This document shows positions 28,301-34,084 of a DNA stretch of 64,000 bases, in pieces. The first letter of the stretch is position 1. Every line of letters begins with the position of its first letter. The position numbers and the translations under genes were made by a program. Below the pieces are notes generated by a model. The model made no database searches, was not told the origin of the DNA, and was given only the letters and a program-made list of their open reading frames with translations. The DNA is from Zygaena filipendulae (Eukaryota; Arthropoda; Insecta; Lepidoptera; Zygaenidae): contig OU015660.1 in the NCBI GenBank assembly GCA_907165275.2, forward strand, positions 444,001-508,000, in the 5' to 3' direction.

Positions 28301-31300
28301 AAAGGTCCACCGCCACGTCTGTCTGTCTGTTCGCGTTAAACTCAAAACTACTAAACGGATTTTCATGCAGTTTTCAACAATAGATGGTAACAATTCATGA
28401 GGTAGGTTTAGGTGTATAATTTGTCAAAGTTTTGTTTAATTTGTTTGAAATATAACCATTTGACGACCCGATTGGCGCAATGGTCACCATGCCTGCCCGC
28501 TAATCAAGAGGTTCCGGGTTCGATTCCCGGTGGGGGTGGACTTTGTGTAATGAACACAGGGTTCCATTTTCCAGTCTGGGTGTGTTTATATATCTATAGT
28601 ATAATATATATGTAATAATATGTAGTATATATACCACGTTTGCTTGATTTCCACGACACAAGCTTATAGCTTAGTGTGGGATCAAGTAGATCTGTGTGTT
28701 GTGAAGTGGATTATTATTATTATTATTTTACTACACGTTGTTAGGGGTACAGAAAAGGGTATTTTGTATCCCGGAATTGCCACGCGAACTCCGATATTAC
28801 CCCGTGTGAATCCGCGGCGAACAGCTAGTGTGTAAAATATTGTTAATAATAAGTATGTAAGTTATGTATGTACTTAAGTATTTGATTTTTTACGACTGTC
28901 TGTACCGGCCGCTATGCCATTATATTCGGACAAACCATCGTCAAGGCTGCCATTATCTATTTTTGCCTCTGCAAACACTCGATTTGATAACAATTACATT
29001 TTTCTGGTATAAATATGTAGCTAGGCACTTATCTGTTTCATATATTATATAACATAATAATTTATATATCATTCAAGAATCAAGGCTCGACCGCATTCCA
29101 TTTGTAGTTTCCTCGGGAACTCTTGACGAAAGTATCCTATGCTTATCTTGGTAACTTGTTTTGTTTGTTTTTTTTTTTATTGTAGTTTATTTATTTATTG
29201 GAGAAAAAACAGACACAAGTTGGGATATAGTTACAGGGTAAGAAAACTTAGAACTAGAGTTATTTCAATAAAGAGTTATATCTATCTATCTACCTATCTG
29301 TCTGTGTAACCTCCGCTGAGTGAATTGTTTTTAGATCGATTAAGTAACTAGTTCCAGAGATTATCCCCTAGACTACATCTCAATAATAAATATGATCTCA
29401 CAAACTTTACGGTTTACCTACCCATCTTATTCTTCTAACAACCTACTACAATAAAAGAGTAGGATCCGCGATTTTATACATTAAATATATATATTTTTAC
29501 CAAAATTAAATTGAGAGGTGGCAATAAAATACGGGTAACCAATAAAAAACGTTTCAAAATTATAAACTGTCTGTCTGTTCACGCTAATCTCCGAAACTAC
29601 TGAACGGTTTATCATGTAGTTTTCACAGGTAGGTATGTAGATTAAACCTAGCTAGTAGCTTGGAGAAGGTGGCTTTGTTTAATTTAAATAGGATGTCAAG
29701 AAAAAAATTGTTAATTTGTTATTTAAAAGCGTTTCACGCGAGTGAAACCTCGGGGCACAGCTAGTTTATAATATTAGTGGAGATATTGGTACCTACTGGA
29801 ATGGCCTCTATTCTTTGCTACAGGGCCCTTATTCACTATGCCCATAACATGCCGCGCTAAGATAAGACGCCGCAAGAACTGTCTTTCCCTCATAATCAAA
29901 AAAGTTTTACTGCAAAAAAATACATTTACAACGTTTCTTATGGCATAAAGAATAATAATTTCTAATATCTTGGCATCTAGAACGTATGAAAATACGTTTT
30001 TGGGACTCGCTTTATGGGCAAGGAATGTTGTTGGTCATAGTGAATAAGGGCCCTAATATCTGGCTAACATGATACTCGGAGCTGTTGAAGATACCGACGG
30101 GTGACACGGATCGTCGTTTGGAAGATGCCAGAGTCCAGACTCTATTTTTGTGCCAAATTTCATTCAAATTTCATTCAAATTTGTTCAGCCAACACAACAG
30201 TCGGCAGTCAGCGCTGCTTATTTTAATTTTTACTGACATAATATTATGTGATTCAAGGGTTTCCCATGCCGTCACGTGGAATACATTCAAGAAATTATTA
30301 TGTTCATTTTATAGCACATTTTCCTATAGCCTGAAATCTAGATCACAGAGAAAGTTGACTAACTAACCACAAACAAACAAACGAGTCAGCCTCAAGTATG
30401 GTTGATGAAATTGTACTTAAAAACAATGTGGTAGGTAGGTATTTATTAGAGCAACTAATTCGTACCCACAAATAACTAATTAATAATTATGTGTCCCCCC
30501 AAATCCTGATACGTGTTTTTATTAACAAGCATCTAGGTAAAACACGGTAATGTGTGATAATGATAACAGAGTGATGCAGGCAATTACTCGCAGCACTGCT
30601 GATATAACCCTACAATTGATGCGACAAGCCGCCACTTTATTGTTATCAGCCATTATAATATTTACACATTGAGCCCATCTGGAGTGATATATTTAAGGTT
30701 CCATGCCTAAATGAAAAAACGAAACCCTTCGATCACTCAGGCGCAGATGAAAACTAAATTAGGTAGAGGTAATCTAAACTAAAATGCCACGCCCCACTAC
30801 TCAATAAGCAGTTTTAAATAATGCGATTATATCATGTATTGATAATATCTCTTTAATAGTGCGAGTGCGGCGACACTATGCGGCAACTAAGGACGTATGG
30901 CAATACCAGATTTATGTGTCGTATCGATATTTTAAAGGTTGTGCGTGTGCGTATGCCCGATGGAGGGGCGCGTCATTTTAGCTTAGATGGGCTCTACATA
31001 CTTTTATTCGGACCTTAAGCCCGCTCCACATTCACGCGAGAATATCACGAGAAACGGCGGAGAACATCGGCTCCATATTCACGTTCTGTTCTCGTGGTTT
31101 TCTAGCGTTCTCGCAATATTCTCGCGTGAATGTGGAGCGGGCTTTAGGAAAATCCCTGAGCCTGTAGTATATTCTAAAAATAAAGTGCCCCCCTTAACCA
31201 AATCCAGATCCGCATCTGTGAACACTCTATGTCCGTCCATCGGTGTGCCACAGAGCTTTATGTTTTCCAAAACTATTATAAGTAATATAAAAACTCAAAA

Positions 31301-33559
31301 TTTGGCATTGTAATTGGATAAAATTCTTTTTTAAGACTAGCTATATCAAGCAGTTGCACCCGCGTGAATTTCGGGACTACCTCGAGAACTCTAGAAAGTA
31401 TCTTATCACTCAAGTTCAGGACCAAGTAAAACACATACAAAACTCATTGAAATCATTTCAGTAGTAATTACAGAGATTTATGTTGGTGATAAAAGCAGTA
31501 ACTATCCTACTAATATTATAAATGTGAAAGTGTGGATGTTTGGATGTTTGTTACTCAATTATGCAAAAACAGCTGAACGGATTTGGATGAAATTTGGCAT
31601 GCACGTTGTCTGGGGTGTAGAGAAGGACATAGGGTACTTTTTATTCCGGTATTTCCGCGAGATCTCCGAAATTATCGCGGGTGAAACCGCGGGGCACAGC
31701 TAGTTATCTATATAACTATTATAAATAAAAATTAATTCAAATTATTACCCTTGGTCACGGCATGAGGCACCACGCATGAACGGCTGGACCAATTTTGCCA
31801 ATTCTTTTTTTGTTTTGTTTTTATTTTAAGGAATTTGTTTGTTTGTTATCTCTTCTTGGTGAAATCTACATGAAAATCTGTTCATTAATTGTTGAGTTTA
31901 TTGTGTACAGACAGACAGACTTTGTTTTATGATATTATGTAGTGATTTTAAGTTCAGTGATATTAATAGCCAAATCTGGGCAAAAATTACACCTGTTCTA
32001 AGTTTTTAATTAGACTAAAAATTTTGTTAACTATTAAAGACAAAGTTTATTTTATAATAAGCCATAGATGACAGAAAGACAGCAGGTTTATTTGACAGTT
32101 TTATTTTTAATTTGACCAATCAAAAATTCCTATTATATTAGGTACAGAATCTTAACTGTGTGGGCCTGACTCACTATTGACTAGTTTTGTATTATTTTAT
32201 CTAATCAGTTGCTAAATGGGAGGTTGAGGGGATACATGTTTTATCAAAACTAAGCTGACACAAAACCATAACCTTTTACTGTAGAATTAAGCAAATGATA
32301 TGGTTATTACTTATTACTGTCAAGTTGATATTTGTTGTGATGCCAAATAAAGATTATGTCTAAATATAAGTAGGAATATAGTATAGGTAGGTGTGTAGCT
32401 CTTTTGGACATCAATTAACTACTTGACAAAATTTTTATTTTAGTCCGTCTTGTGGATTAGTAAAAAATATTAGACACGTATTTTTTCATTTTTTACGTAA
32501 TAAAAAAATAACGACAATAAATTGAGTTGAAATTTCATGTGATGTCACTACCCCGTGCGGTTTGTATGGGGCTTATAATGAATATTCACGTCACGAGTCT
32601 CCACCCTAAACTTTAACGCGCTCTATTTATGTTTATTTTCATTAATTTGAAAAAGCAAAAAATTCTTGTCTATTATTATTTTATTTTTTAACTGACAGAC
32701 TAATTAGAATTTTTATTTTCATACCCTGGAGAATACCCAATTAGGTATGTTACAATAATTATGACAGCACCAGTAAAGTCCACCTTTCACAGTTTCCTAG
32801 TGCTATGGCTGGAGTGAAGAAGCTGTACAACAAACTTCGAAGTAAAATGCTGTGTGTTTTAATCTATACTAATATTTATATTACAAAGAGGTAAAGTTTG
32901 TAGGCATGGATGTAGGTAGTAATCTCAAAAACTACTGAACCTGTGGGAAGCTATTATTCCTGAGTGTCATAGCATTCTTTTTAGAGATAGTGCAAAAAAT
33001 CATAGAGGAACCTAGTTAGTTATAAAGTTATTTAAAATACTGTTTTTAACTTTTTCCTTTTAATCAGCAAATAGGTGTTGCAATATCAATTTTTATATAA
33101 CTTAAAATTAGGAAAGAGAGGAAAGAAGAGACTGAATACTTACCACTGTCCAAACAGCGGTAAGTATGCAATTAATATAGGTTCATCAATGGAACTGTGA
33201 GATGGCATTGGTAAAAGAACAATTTTATTAACTCCTTATTTATCTACACTAATATTTTAAGGAAGTGTTAAAGTCTTGTAAGTTTGGATGCAGGGGATTA
33301 TCTCTAGAACTATTGAAACAAGTCTAAAAATTATTTCACTGATGTGAGATCCTAGAGTCCAATCGGTGCAAGGGTTCCGTGGGCACTGGGCACACAAAAA
33401 TTCCACTGGGCGACCGGCTAGTAGATAGGTATTTTTTTAATGATTACAAGTATCATACCTACGAGTTTACTCGCTAACTTGTAAGAAAAGATCAAACCTC
33501 ATAAACTGATCCTCCTCAGAACCTTCCCAGTGGTCGAAGACAGCATCCATTTGATCCAT
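1264..33559 (-). CDS. Mekk1: MAP3K4/MEKK4 orthologue (Mekk1), 5' part, 23 exons, partial
   Basis: Mitogen-activated protein kinase kinase kinase that in animals links stress signals to the p38/JNK kinases. Joined exons (minus strand): 33559-33498, 25597-25460, 23288-23209, 20599-20508, 19957-19715, 18947-18787, 18440-18370, 17811-17627, 16398-16217, 15565-14970, 14173-13918, 13289-13181, 12705-12566, 11965-11806, 10672-10451, 9869-9733, 9098-8997, 7982-7829, 7736-7581, 7136-6981 or 5567-5397, 4549-4428, 3564-3483, 1392-1264. Every junction is GT-AG and phase-consistent, giving 1250 codons with no stop. Blocks recalled from vertebrate MEKK4 recur in order: LIWLELQA, AMCLWYN, PSCLTVKQL, EAEWAF, FEIHKEL, RGLRPRWASQG, LMDECISHVIG. 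This is the regulatory N-terminal and middle region; the kinase domain must lie left of position 1. The identification rests on my memory of the family, not on a search. Exon 1 is the least certain because its donor (GTTTGA) is weak. Confidence 0.93.
1848..3397 (-). mobile_element. Tc1-like transposon, inactive
   Basis: 1550 bp bounded by inverted repeats of about 37 bp (left CACACATCAAAAGTGTCTAG; right end is its near-complement) and flanked by TA on both sides, the Tc1/mariner target duplication. It carries a broken transposase on the minus strand. It lies in the intron between Mekk1 exons 22 and 23. Confidence 0.9.
2183..3129 (-). pseudogene. Tc1-like transposase, frameshifted
   Basis: Two minus-strand pieces. 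3129-2803 is the N-terminal helix-turn-helix DNA-binding region (SVISRLWTRYRITGSV, RHGGRTRITT). 2455-2183 is the C-terminal catalytic part with HDNSRPHTA and SPDLNPTEHAW; 34 residues separate the D and E, as in DD34E Tc1 enzymes. The middle (2456-2802) has the first-Asp region in a different frame with stops. The first catalytic position reads SEESRF instead of the usual SDESRF. Not functional. Confidence 0.88.
3483..3564 (-). CDS. Mekk1: Mekk1 exon 22
   Basis: Residues 1180-1207, WASQGLEFLMLACDPC and onward, matching WATQGFDFLQAIEPAF. Acceptor TTGAAG, donor GTGATT (weak but phase-correct). Confidence 0.92.
3626..3824 (-). mobile_element. Helitron-like TC...CTAG element copy
   Basis: Starts TAGCTGGTCCCCGCGATTTC and ends with the ATAATATTAGTATA terminus, inverted relative to the consensus. 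A second fragment follows at about 3830-3875. Confidence 0.7.
4055..4357. repeat. CAGA tetranucleotide microsatellite
   Basis: About 300 bp of imperfect (CAGA)n with CAGG variants, in the intron just past the donor of Mekk1 exon 21. It produces spurious long Asp-Arg-Gln or Cys-Leu-Ser reading frames. Confidence 0.95.
4428..4549 (-). CDS. Mekk1: Mekk1 exon 21
   Basis: Residues 1140-1179: AVIELARCWMQFVMERCDRG and RGLRP, matching ISFARKWMNYVLTKCESG. Acceptor ATGCAG, donor GTCACG. A CAGA microsatellite sits about 70 bp past the donor. Confidence 0.93.
5397..5567 (-). CDS. Mekk1: Mekk1 exon 20b
   Basis: 57 codons, phase 0/0, acceptor TTAACAG, donor GTGAGG. Starts IHKELHRFG, which continues KLAFE of exon 19 exactly as FGFE-YHKEVVRLM does in MEKK4; ends RLLELATQADTQ. 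The better family match of the two exon 20 candidates. Confidence 0.85.
5605..5806 (-). mobile_element. Helitron-like element copy
   Basis: Starts CTAACTGTTCCGCACGATTT and ends near ATTATTAGTATAG; same family as 3626-3824. Confidence 0.65.
5981..6160 (+). mobile_element. Helitron-like element copy
   Basis: From CCAATATTATAAAGAGGTAA to GCGGGGGACAGTTAG; plus orientation of the TC...CTAG family, a subfamily with an AAAGAGGTAAAGTTTGTGAG start. Confidence 0.65.
6458..6797 (+). mobile_element. 340-bp MITE with GGGCATGTTGACTA ends
   Basis: Left end GGGCATGTTGACTAATTTTT; right end is the near-complement (AGTCCACATCCCC). Flanked by AT on both sides. Non-coding, with AGTCCGTCTTGTAGATTA near the left end. 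A full copy is at 60373-60698; partial or divergent relatives are at about 10695-11010, 12765-13010 and 32430-32750. Confidence 0.8.
6981..7136 (-). CDS. Mekk1: Mekk1 exon 20a (candidate alternative exon)
   Basis: 52 codons, phase 0/0, acceptor GTCCGCAG, donor GTAGGG. It starts LHRVLYEFAQ and ends ETMLATEPT, with an Arg/Pro-rich middle. The start resembles IHKELHRFG of exon 20b and the end shares LAT, so it looks like a diverged duplicate of 20b. Whether it is spliced instead of 20b, with it, or not at all cannot be told from sequence. Confidence 0.6.
7581..7736 (-). CDS. Mekk1: Mekk1 exon 19
   Basis: Residues 1031-1082, from ESLMSIRDCIVRNCAQ to ELLLQIYKLAFE. The end aligns with YREAMIQGYNFGFE of MEKK4, directly before the HKE motif. 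Acceptor CGGCAG, donor GTGAGG, phase 0/0. Confidence 0.92.
7829..7982 (-). CDS. Mekk1: Mekk1 exon 18
   Basis: Residues 979-1030, YAVYAVCRAAQGVYACERD and onward; amphipathic, Ala/Arg-rich. Acceptor GTCCAG lies about 37 bp from the 42-bp minisatellite; donor GTACGT. Confidence 0.88.
8024..8890. repeat. 42-bp GC-rich minisatellite, ~20 copies
   Basis: Unit CTCGGGTGGACACGCGGGTG plus 22 more bases ending GGGCGGACACCG. About 20 near-identical copies with single-base variants, then degenerate partial units to about 8925. The unit is 14 codons long and lacks stops in most frames, so both strands show long false reading frames. It sits in the intron upstream of Mekk1 exon 18, ending about 37 bp from that exon's acceptor. 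Confidence 0.97.
8997..9098 (-). CDS. Mekk1: Mekk1 exon 17
   Basis: Residues 945-978, DIACNQLNRIKKQFVSKFEE, equivalent to CDIAGMLLKSTGSFLEFG in MEKK4. Acceptor TTCGCAG, donor GTGAGT. Confidence 0.9.
9399..9720. repeat. Degenerate GAGCAGTGAGCGGTGA repeat
   Basis: About 320 bp of short imperfect units built on GTGAGCRGTGA and GTGAGTAGTGA. It runs to within about 10 bp of the donor of Mekk1 exon 16. Each unit resembles the GTGAG donor consensus on the opposite strand only. Confidence 0.9.
9733..9869 (-). CDS. Mekk1: Mekk1 exon 16
   Basis: Residues 900-944: QYLSYLRTMSSTEHMG and LEAEWAFSARLARRV, matching FDYMRSW and LEEEWNFTKEITHYI of MEKK4. Acceptor TTGCAG, donor GTGAGG. A degenerate GAGCRGTGA-type repeat starts directly past the donor. 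Confidence 0.93.
10451..10672 (-). CDS. Mekk1: Mekk1 exon 15
   Basis: Residues 826-899: LIHELKEGLDIATDVRAVF (MEKK4 LVRECKEVLKGALLMKQYY), then a Gly/Glu-rich insert and LLLLLRTFDDTVETVLK. Acceptor TTTTCAG, donor GTATTG. Confidence 0.92.
11592..11825 (-). repeat. Tandem duplication of an exon-intron junction
   Basis: The 3' end of Mekk1 exon 14 and the first part of its intron recur at about 69, 69 and 76-bp spacing. Each copy holds a CTGTTTGAC-like complement of GTCAAACAG followed by GT. Potential exon ends are 11806, 11737, 11668 and 11592; the reading frame is open through the first three. Confidence 0.85.
11806..11965 (-). CDS. Mekk1: Mekk1 exon 14 with duplicated 3' splice-donor region
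   Basis: Residues 772-825, including EAVHDYLALRLEGRPEEP and SCLTVKQ, matching HECLKLRLEQRPAGEPS of MEKK4. The normal donor is GTACAC just after KQ. The last ~20 nt of the exon plus the start of the intron are repeated three times downstream (11592-11805), so up to four donors are available. Confidence 0.93.
12566..12705 (-). CDS. Mekk1: Mekk1 exon 13
   Basis: Residues 726-771, acidic (RDYTEVFHGSPAEEEK...HISEEEAYELR). It occupies the place of the MEKK4 SDYVQLSRTPPSSEE segment. Acceptor GTAATAG, donor GTCAGT. Confidence 0.85.
13181..13289 (-). CDS. Mekk1: Mekk1 exon 12
   Basis: Residues 689-725, PYHFEKLKTQGVRRSMIF and onward, corresponding to YRPFVDKALKQMGLRKLI of MEKK4. Acceptor CCCCAG, donor GTGAGT. 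Confidence 0.92.
13388..13800 (-). mobile_element. Two adjacent Helitron-like copies
   Basis: Two head-to-tail copies beginning CTAGCTGTTCGTCGCGG (13388) and CTAGCTCCCCCGCGGTTTC (about 13592), in the intron between Mekk1 exons 11 and 12. Confidence 0.65.
13918..14173 (-). CDS. Mekk1: Mekk1 exon 11
   Basis: Residues 604-688: Ser/Thr-rich start (SQYSTSETSASNESGYSS), Ala/Gly/Val low-complexity centre, then LQELAALRLLGRCQVSPY leading into the conserved YRP block. Acceptor TTGTTAG, donor GTGACC. Confidence 0.87.
14205..14451 (-). repeat. tRNA-derived SINE
   Basis: Inverted copy of the SINE at 28463. It contains the complement of the pol III B box GGTTCGATTCC (reads GGAATCGAACC) and the A-box region near the 14450 end; the tRNA-unrelated body runs to the poly-TAA tail at 14205. 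Confidence 0.88.
14750..14938 (+). mobile_element. Helitron-like element copy
   Basis: From CTATACTAATATTATAAAGAG to GCGGGAGACGGCTAG, plus orientation, in the intron directly after Mekk1 exon 10. Confidence 0.7.
14970..15565 (-). CDS. Mekk1: Mekk1 exon 10 with heptad minisatellite
   Basis: Largest exon here (596 nt, residues 405-603). Acceptor TCTCAG, donor GTGAGT. About 13 tandem seven-residue units of the form CSDNPTD/CSDNPTN are followed by a strongly acidic stretch rich in Glu, Asp and Ser. MEKK4 has an acidic segment at the same place, but the Cys-containing repeats look lineage-specific. Reading frame and splice phases are intact throughout. Confidence 0.85.
15270..15530 (-). repeat. 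21-bp coding minisatellite in Mekk1 exon 10
   Basis: About 13 units encoding CSDNPTD-type heptads; central units alternate GTCAGT and GTTAGT forms, making a 42-bp higher-order unit. The length is a multiple of three throughout. Confidence 0.93.
16217..16398 (-). CDS. Mekk1: Mekk1 exon 9
   Basis: Residues 345-404. Begins AMCLWYNLAVHMRLML, matching ALCLWLNITKDLNQ of MEKK4, then a basic patch and a Pro/Ala-rich tail. Acceptor CCTCAG, donor GTAAGC. Confidence 0.92.
16465..17355. mobile_element. Cluster of Helitron-like copies
   Basis: Four copies in one intron: two inverted (about 16469-16676 and 16675-16870), one inverted (about 16960-17150), one direct (about 17140-17355, ending GCGGGGCACAGCTAG). 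A GGATG run occurs at 17176-17200. Confidence 0.65.
17627..17811 (-). CDS. Mekk1: Mekk1 exon 8
   Basis: Residues 283-344; helical region with LLDAFYNATTLYPSTKAM, corresponding to the MEKK4 block ending ALYPSLQAL. Acceptor GCGCAG, donor GTACGA. Confidence 0.9.
17936..18093 (-). mobile_element. Helitron-like element copy
   Basis: CTAGCTGTGCCCCGCGG start and AATATTAGTAGGA end, the complement of the TCCTACTAATATT terminus. Confidence 0.75.
18370..18440 (-). CDS. Mekk1: Mekk1 exon 7
   Basis: Short exon, residues 259-282 (FVNPNPCGGARPG...). Acceptor CTGTCAG, donor GTACGT. The split codon CG|G with exon 6 gives Arg; A|GT with exon 8 gives Ser. Confidence 0.85.
18787..18947 (-). CDS. Mekk1: Mekk1 exon 6 (LIWLELQA block)
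   Basis: Residues 206-258. Carries ELKDLIWLELQARIAGRSL, one of the best matches to MEKK4 (ELIWLELQAWHAGRTI in vertebrates, from memory). Acceptor TTCAAG, donor GTGAGC. Confidence 0.93.
19247..19325 (-). repeat. tRNA-like SINE head
   Basis: On the minus strand it has TAGTGGTCAGCGG (A-box region) and GGGTTCGATTCTCGC (B box), with a disrupted variable stem and no acceptor-stem pairing, so it is a tRNA-derived repeat rather than a tRNA gene. Confidence 0.6.
19380..19628 (+). mobile_element. Helitron-like copies, two in tandem
   Basis: Two direct copies ending at about 19508 (ACAGCTAAT) and 19626 (GGGGGACAGCTAG). Confidence 0.65.
19715..19957 (-). CDS. Mekk1: Mekk1 exon 5
   Basis: Residues 125-205; acceptor CCCAAG, donor GTGAGT, phase 0 at both ends. 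Contains CNRFKSLSSWPKC, then a Gly-rich and Asp/Glu-rich insert, then FHKTFSMLINMG, which corresponds to the MEKK4 block before LIWLELQA. An upstream in-frame extension exists but is MITE sequence, so I start the exon at CCCAAG. Confidence 0.85.
20016..20476 (+). mobile_element. 461-bp MITE filling Mekk1 intron 4
   Basis: Imperfect inverted ends: left TATAGCTTGTCTAAAGTAAA and on to GACGCGCCCC; right end is its near-complement with GGGGCGTGTCATTTTAG. Non-coding. It occupies about 460 of the 550 bp between exons 5 and 4. A 235-bp relative is at 30763. Confidence 0.85.
20508..20599 (-). CDS. Mekk1: Mekk1 exon 4
   Basis: Residues 94-124; acceptor GTCGCAG, donor GTGAGT. Basic start (DWRGRRSGIKVIRNKERDF). 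The following intron is only 550 bp and is mostly a MITE (20016-20476). Confidence 0.87.
21160..22640. repeat. Repeat array with recurrent CTCGAGCGCGTCAGAT motif
   Basis: ACTCGAGCGCGTCAGAT or close variants occur at 21171, 21381, 21512 and 21650 (direct) and in inverted form at about 22351, 22481 and 22621. The direct copies lie in degenerate units of about 130 bp with T/A-rich runs and CTGCCAATTTGGAGG-like segments. Mirror arrangement of motifs around about 22000. No coding region; boundaries approximate. Confidence 0.7.
22908..23100 (-). mobile_element. Helitron-like element copy
   Basis: TAGCTGTGCCCCGCGGTGTC to TATTATAGTAGGA; near full length, complement of the 5' TCCTACTATAATATT end. Directly followed by Mekk1 exon 3. 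Confidence 0.8.
23209..23288 (-). CDS. Mekk1: Mekk1 exon 3
   Basis: Residues 67-93; acceptor TTTTACAG, donor GTAAGA. Encodes a Ser/Pro-containing linker ending LSLPEQSP. It joins exon 2 in phase (AG|A, Arg) and exon 4 in phase (G|AC, Asp). Confidence 0.87.
23318..23575 (-). mobile_element. Helitron-like element copy
   Basis: ACTAGCTGTCCCCCGCGATTT to ATATATTAGATTATAG; a longer subfamily also seen at 55933-56160 and, inverted, 61200-61424. Confidence 0.7.
24994..25366. mobile_element. hAT-type MITE, 373 bp
   Basis: TAGGGTTGC at the left and GCAACCCTA at the right form short terminal inverted repeats, flanked by an exact 8-bp duplication CTCTCACG (24986-24993 and 25367-25374). Eight-bp duplications and TAGGGTTGC ends fit the hAT superfamily. 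The inside is a run of TATAGTATTTT-like units. It lies in Mekk1 intron 2, 93 bp past the exon 2 donor. Confidence 0.88.
25460..25597 (-). CDS. Mekk1: Mekk1 exon 2
   Basis: Residues 21-66; acceptor TTACAG and donor GTATCG. Basic C-terminal half (PRSRKRGKNKTR), a possible nuclear localisation or docking segment. The 373-bp hAT-type element lies 93 bp beyond its donor. Confidence 0.85.
26402..27045. mobile_element. Helitron-like copies
   Basis: Inverted copy at about 26402-26600 (with a repeated CACCCGCGTGAGTTTCGG segment at 26541) and direct copies ending about 26862 and 27043. Intron 1 of Mekk1. Confidence 0.6.
27259..27436. repeat. Foldback element with ~75-bp arms
   Basis: ACTTAGTTAAGTATAGATTT at the left is matched by AAATCTATACTTAACTAAGT at the right, and the complementarity continues through AAACAAAACTGCCGCAA and a TTAATGTTAATTGGCATTTAA arm. 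A half-copy is at about 36765-36860. Confidence 0.85.
28463..28728 (+). repeat. tRNA-derived SINE
   Basis: The head has TTGGCGCAATGG (A-box region) and a perfect B box GGTTCGATTCC at 28517-28527, then a tRNA-unrelated body (GGTTCCATTTTCCAGTCTGG, GATCAAGTAGATCTGTGTG) and a (TTA)n tail. Partial copies at about 26258-26345 and 36862-36955, and a full inverted copy at 14205-14451. Confidence 0.9.
29822..30054. mobile_element. MITE with AGGGCCCTTATTCACTATG ends
   Basis: 19-bp inverted terminal repeats, left AGGGCCCTTATTCACTATG and right CATAGTGAATAAGGGCCCT, around 190 bp of non-coding DNA. A related half element is at about 27770-27880. Confidence 0.85.
30763..30997 (-). mobile_element. 235-bp copy of the 20016 MITE family
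   Basis: Ends GTAGAG...TCTAAACTAAAATG and the complement of GTAGAG...TCTAAGCTAAAATG, enclosing CACGCCCCACTACTCAATAA and GGGGCGCGTCATTTTAG. Internal deletion relative to 20016-20476 and opposite orientation. Confidence 0.85.
31018..31143. mobile_element. Harbinger-type MITE, 126 bp
   Basis: Perfect inverted repeats of about 28 bp beginning AGCCCGCTCCACATTCACGC, flanked by TTA on both sides (31015-31017 and 31144-31146). A 3-bp TTA duplication fits PIF/Harbinger. No coding capacity. Confidence 0.9.
31505..31703 (+). mobile_element. Complete Helitron-like TC...CTAG element
   Basis: Starts TCCTACTAATATTATAAATG, ends GCGGGGCACAGCTAG, inserted between A (31504) and T (31704) with no duplication: the Helitron pattern. 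A GC-rich palindromic CGCGGGTGAAACCGCGG hairpin precedes the 3' end. I use it as the type copy for the many fragments in this window. Confidence 0.88.
33498..33559 (-). CDS. Mekk1: Mekk1 exon 1 with start codon
   Basis: ATG at 33559-33557 followed by a short acidic start (residues 1-20, with MDQMDAVFDHWEG). It ends with AG and joins the C of exon 2 to give Ser. The donor reads GTTTGA, a weak match to GTRAGT. An in-frame start, acidic composition and correct phase support it. The 7.9-kb intron 1 follows. Confidence 0.75.
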
Positions 33560-33838
33560 CGTGATTCGCCGCAAATCAGTAATAATCACTGACACAAAAC
33601 ACTCCACAACCGCATAAATTATTTTGTCACGAGTCGAGTGGGTACCTACCTACATGTTTCCTATTTTTTCAAATTCATCCAAAAAGTAACTCTAATTAAT
33701 TTGTACTGAAATACACATGAGTATATTTTAAAACACATTTTACTATTCCATTACAATTTAAATAGGCAGGTACATTTTTTAGATTTTATTAGTGCACTTA
33801 TCACGCTCCGGCAACTCCGGTAAAATCCGACAGTCGAC
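33560..33838 (-). promoter_or_regulatory. Mekk1 5' leader and proximal promoter region
   Basis: 278 bp between the start codon and the P-like insertion. Too AT-rich and undiagnostic to place a TATA box or start site; it is listed because any core promoter upstream of 33839 would now be separated from the gene by 1.8 kb. Confidence 0.4.
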
Positions 33839-34084
33839 CTCAGTCAGACGAAATAAAAAGTCAAGACGGCTGACGGAGCACTGTCAACAAGAAAGTGAAG
33901 CCATGGTGAAGCCGGTTTCGTAAACATGACATGTGTGCAATTTTAATTTATTTAACGGCCATGGATACATGTCCTATAAGAAACGTGTGCATTTAGTGAG
34001 TGCTTCCGTGCAGTGAAAACTGTCTGTACTAGAAGAAGGATAAATGGATAAATAAATAAATAAATAAATAAGCATTTTTTTTAA

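Larger units (their letters stand above)
25598..33497. other. Mekk1 intron 1 (7.9 kb)
   Basis: Built largely from listed repeats plus Helitron-like fragments (about 27440-27770, 27980-28290, 28735-28825, 31340-31400) and a degenerate copy of the 6458 MITE family at 32430-32750. No exon supported on either strand. Confidence 0.7.

Noticed and set aside
28463..28540. tRNA gene
   Set aside because: Good A and B boxes but no acceptor stem, and followed by a conserved SINE body present in other copies.
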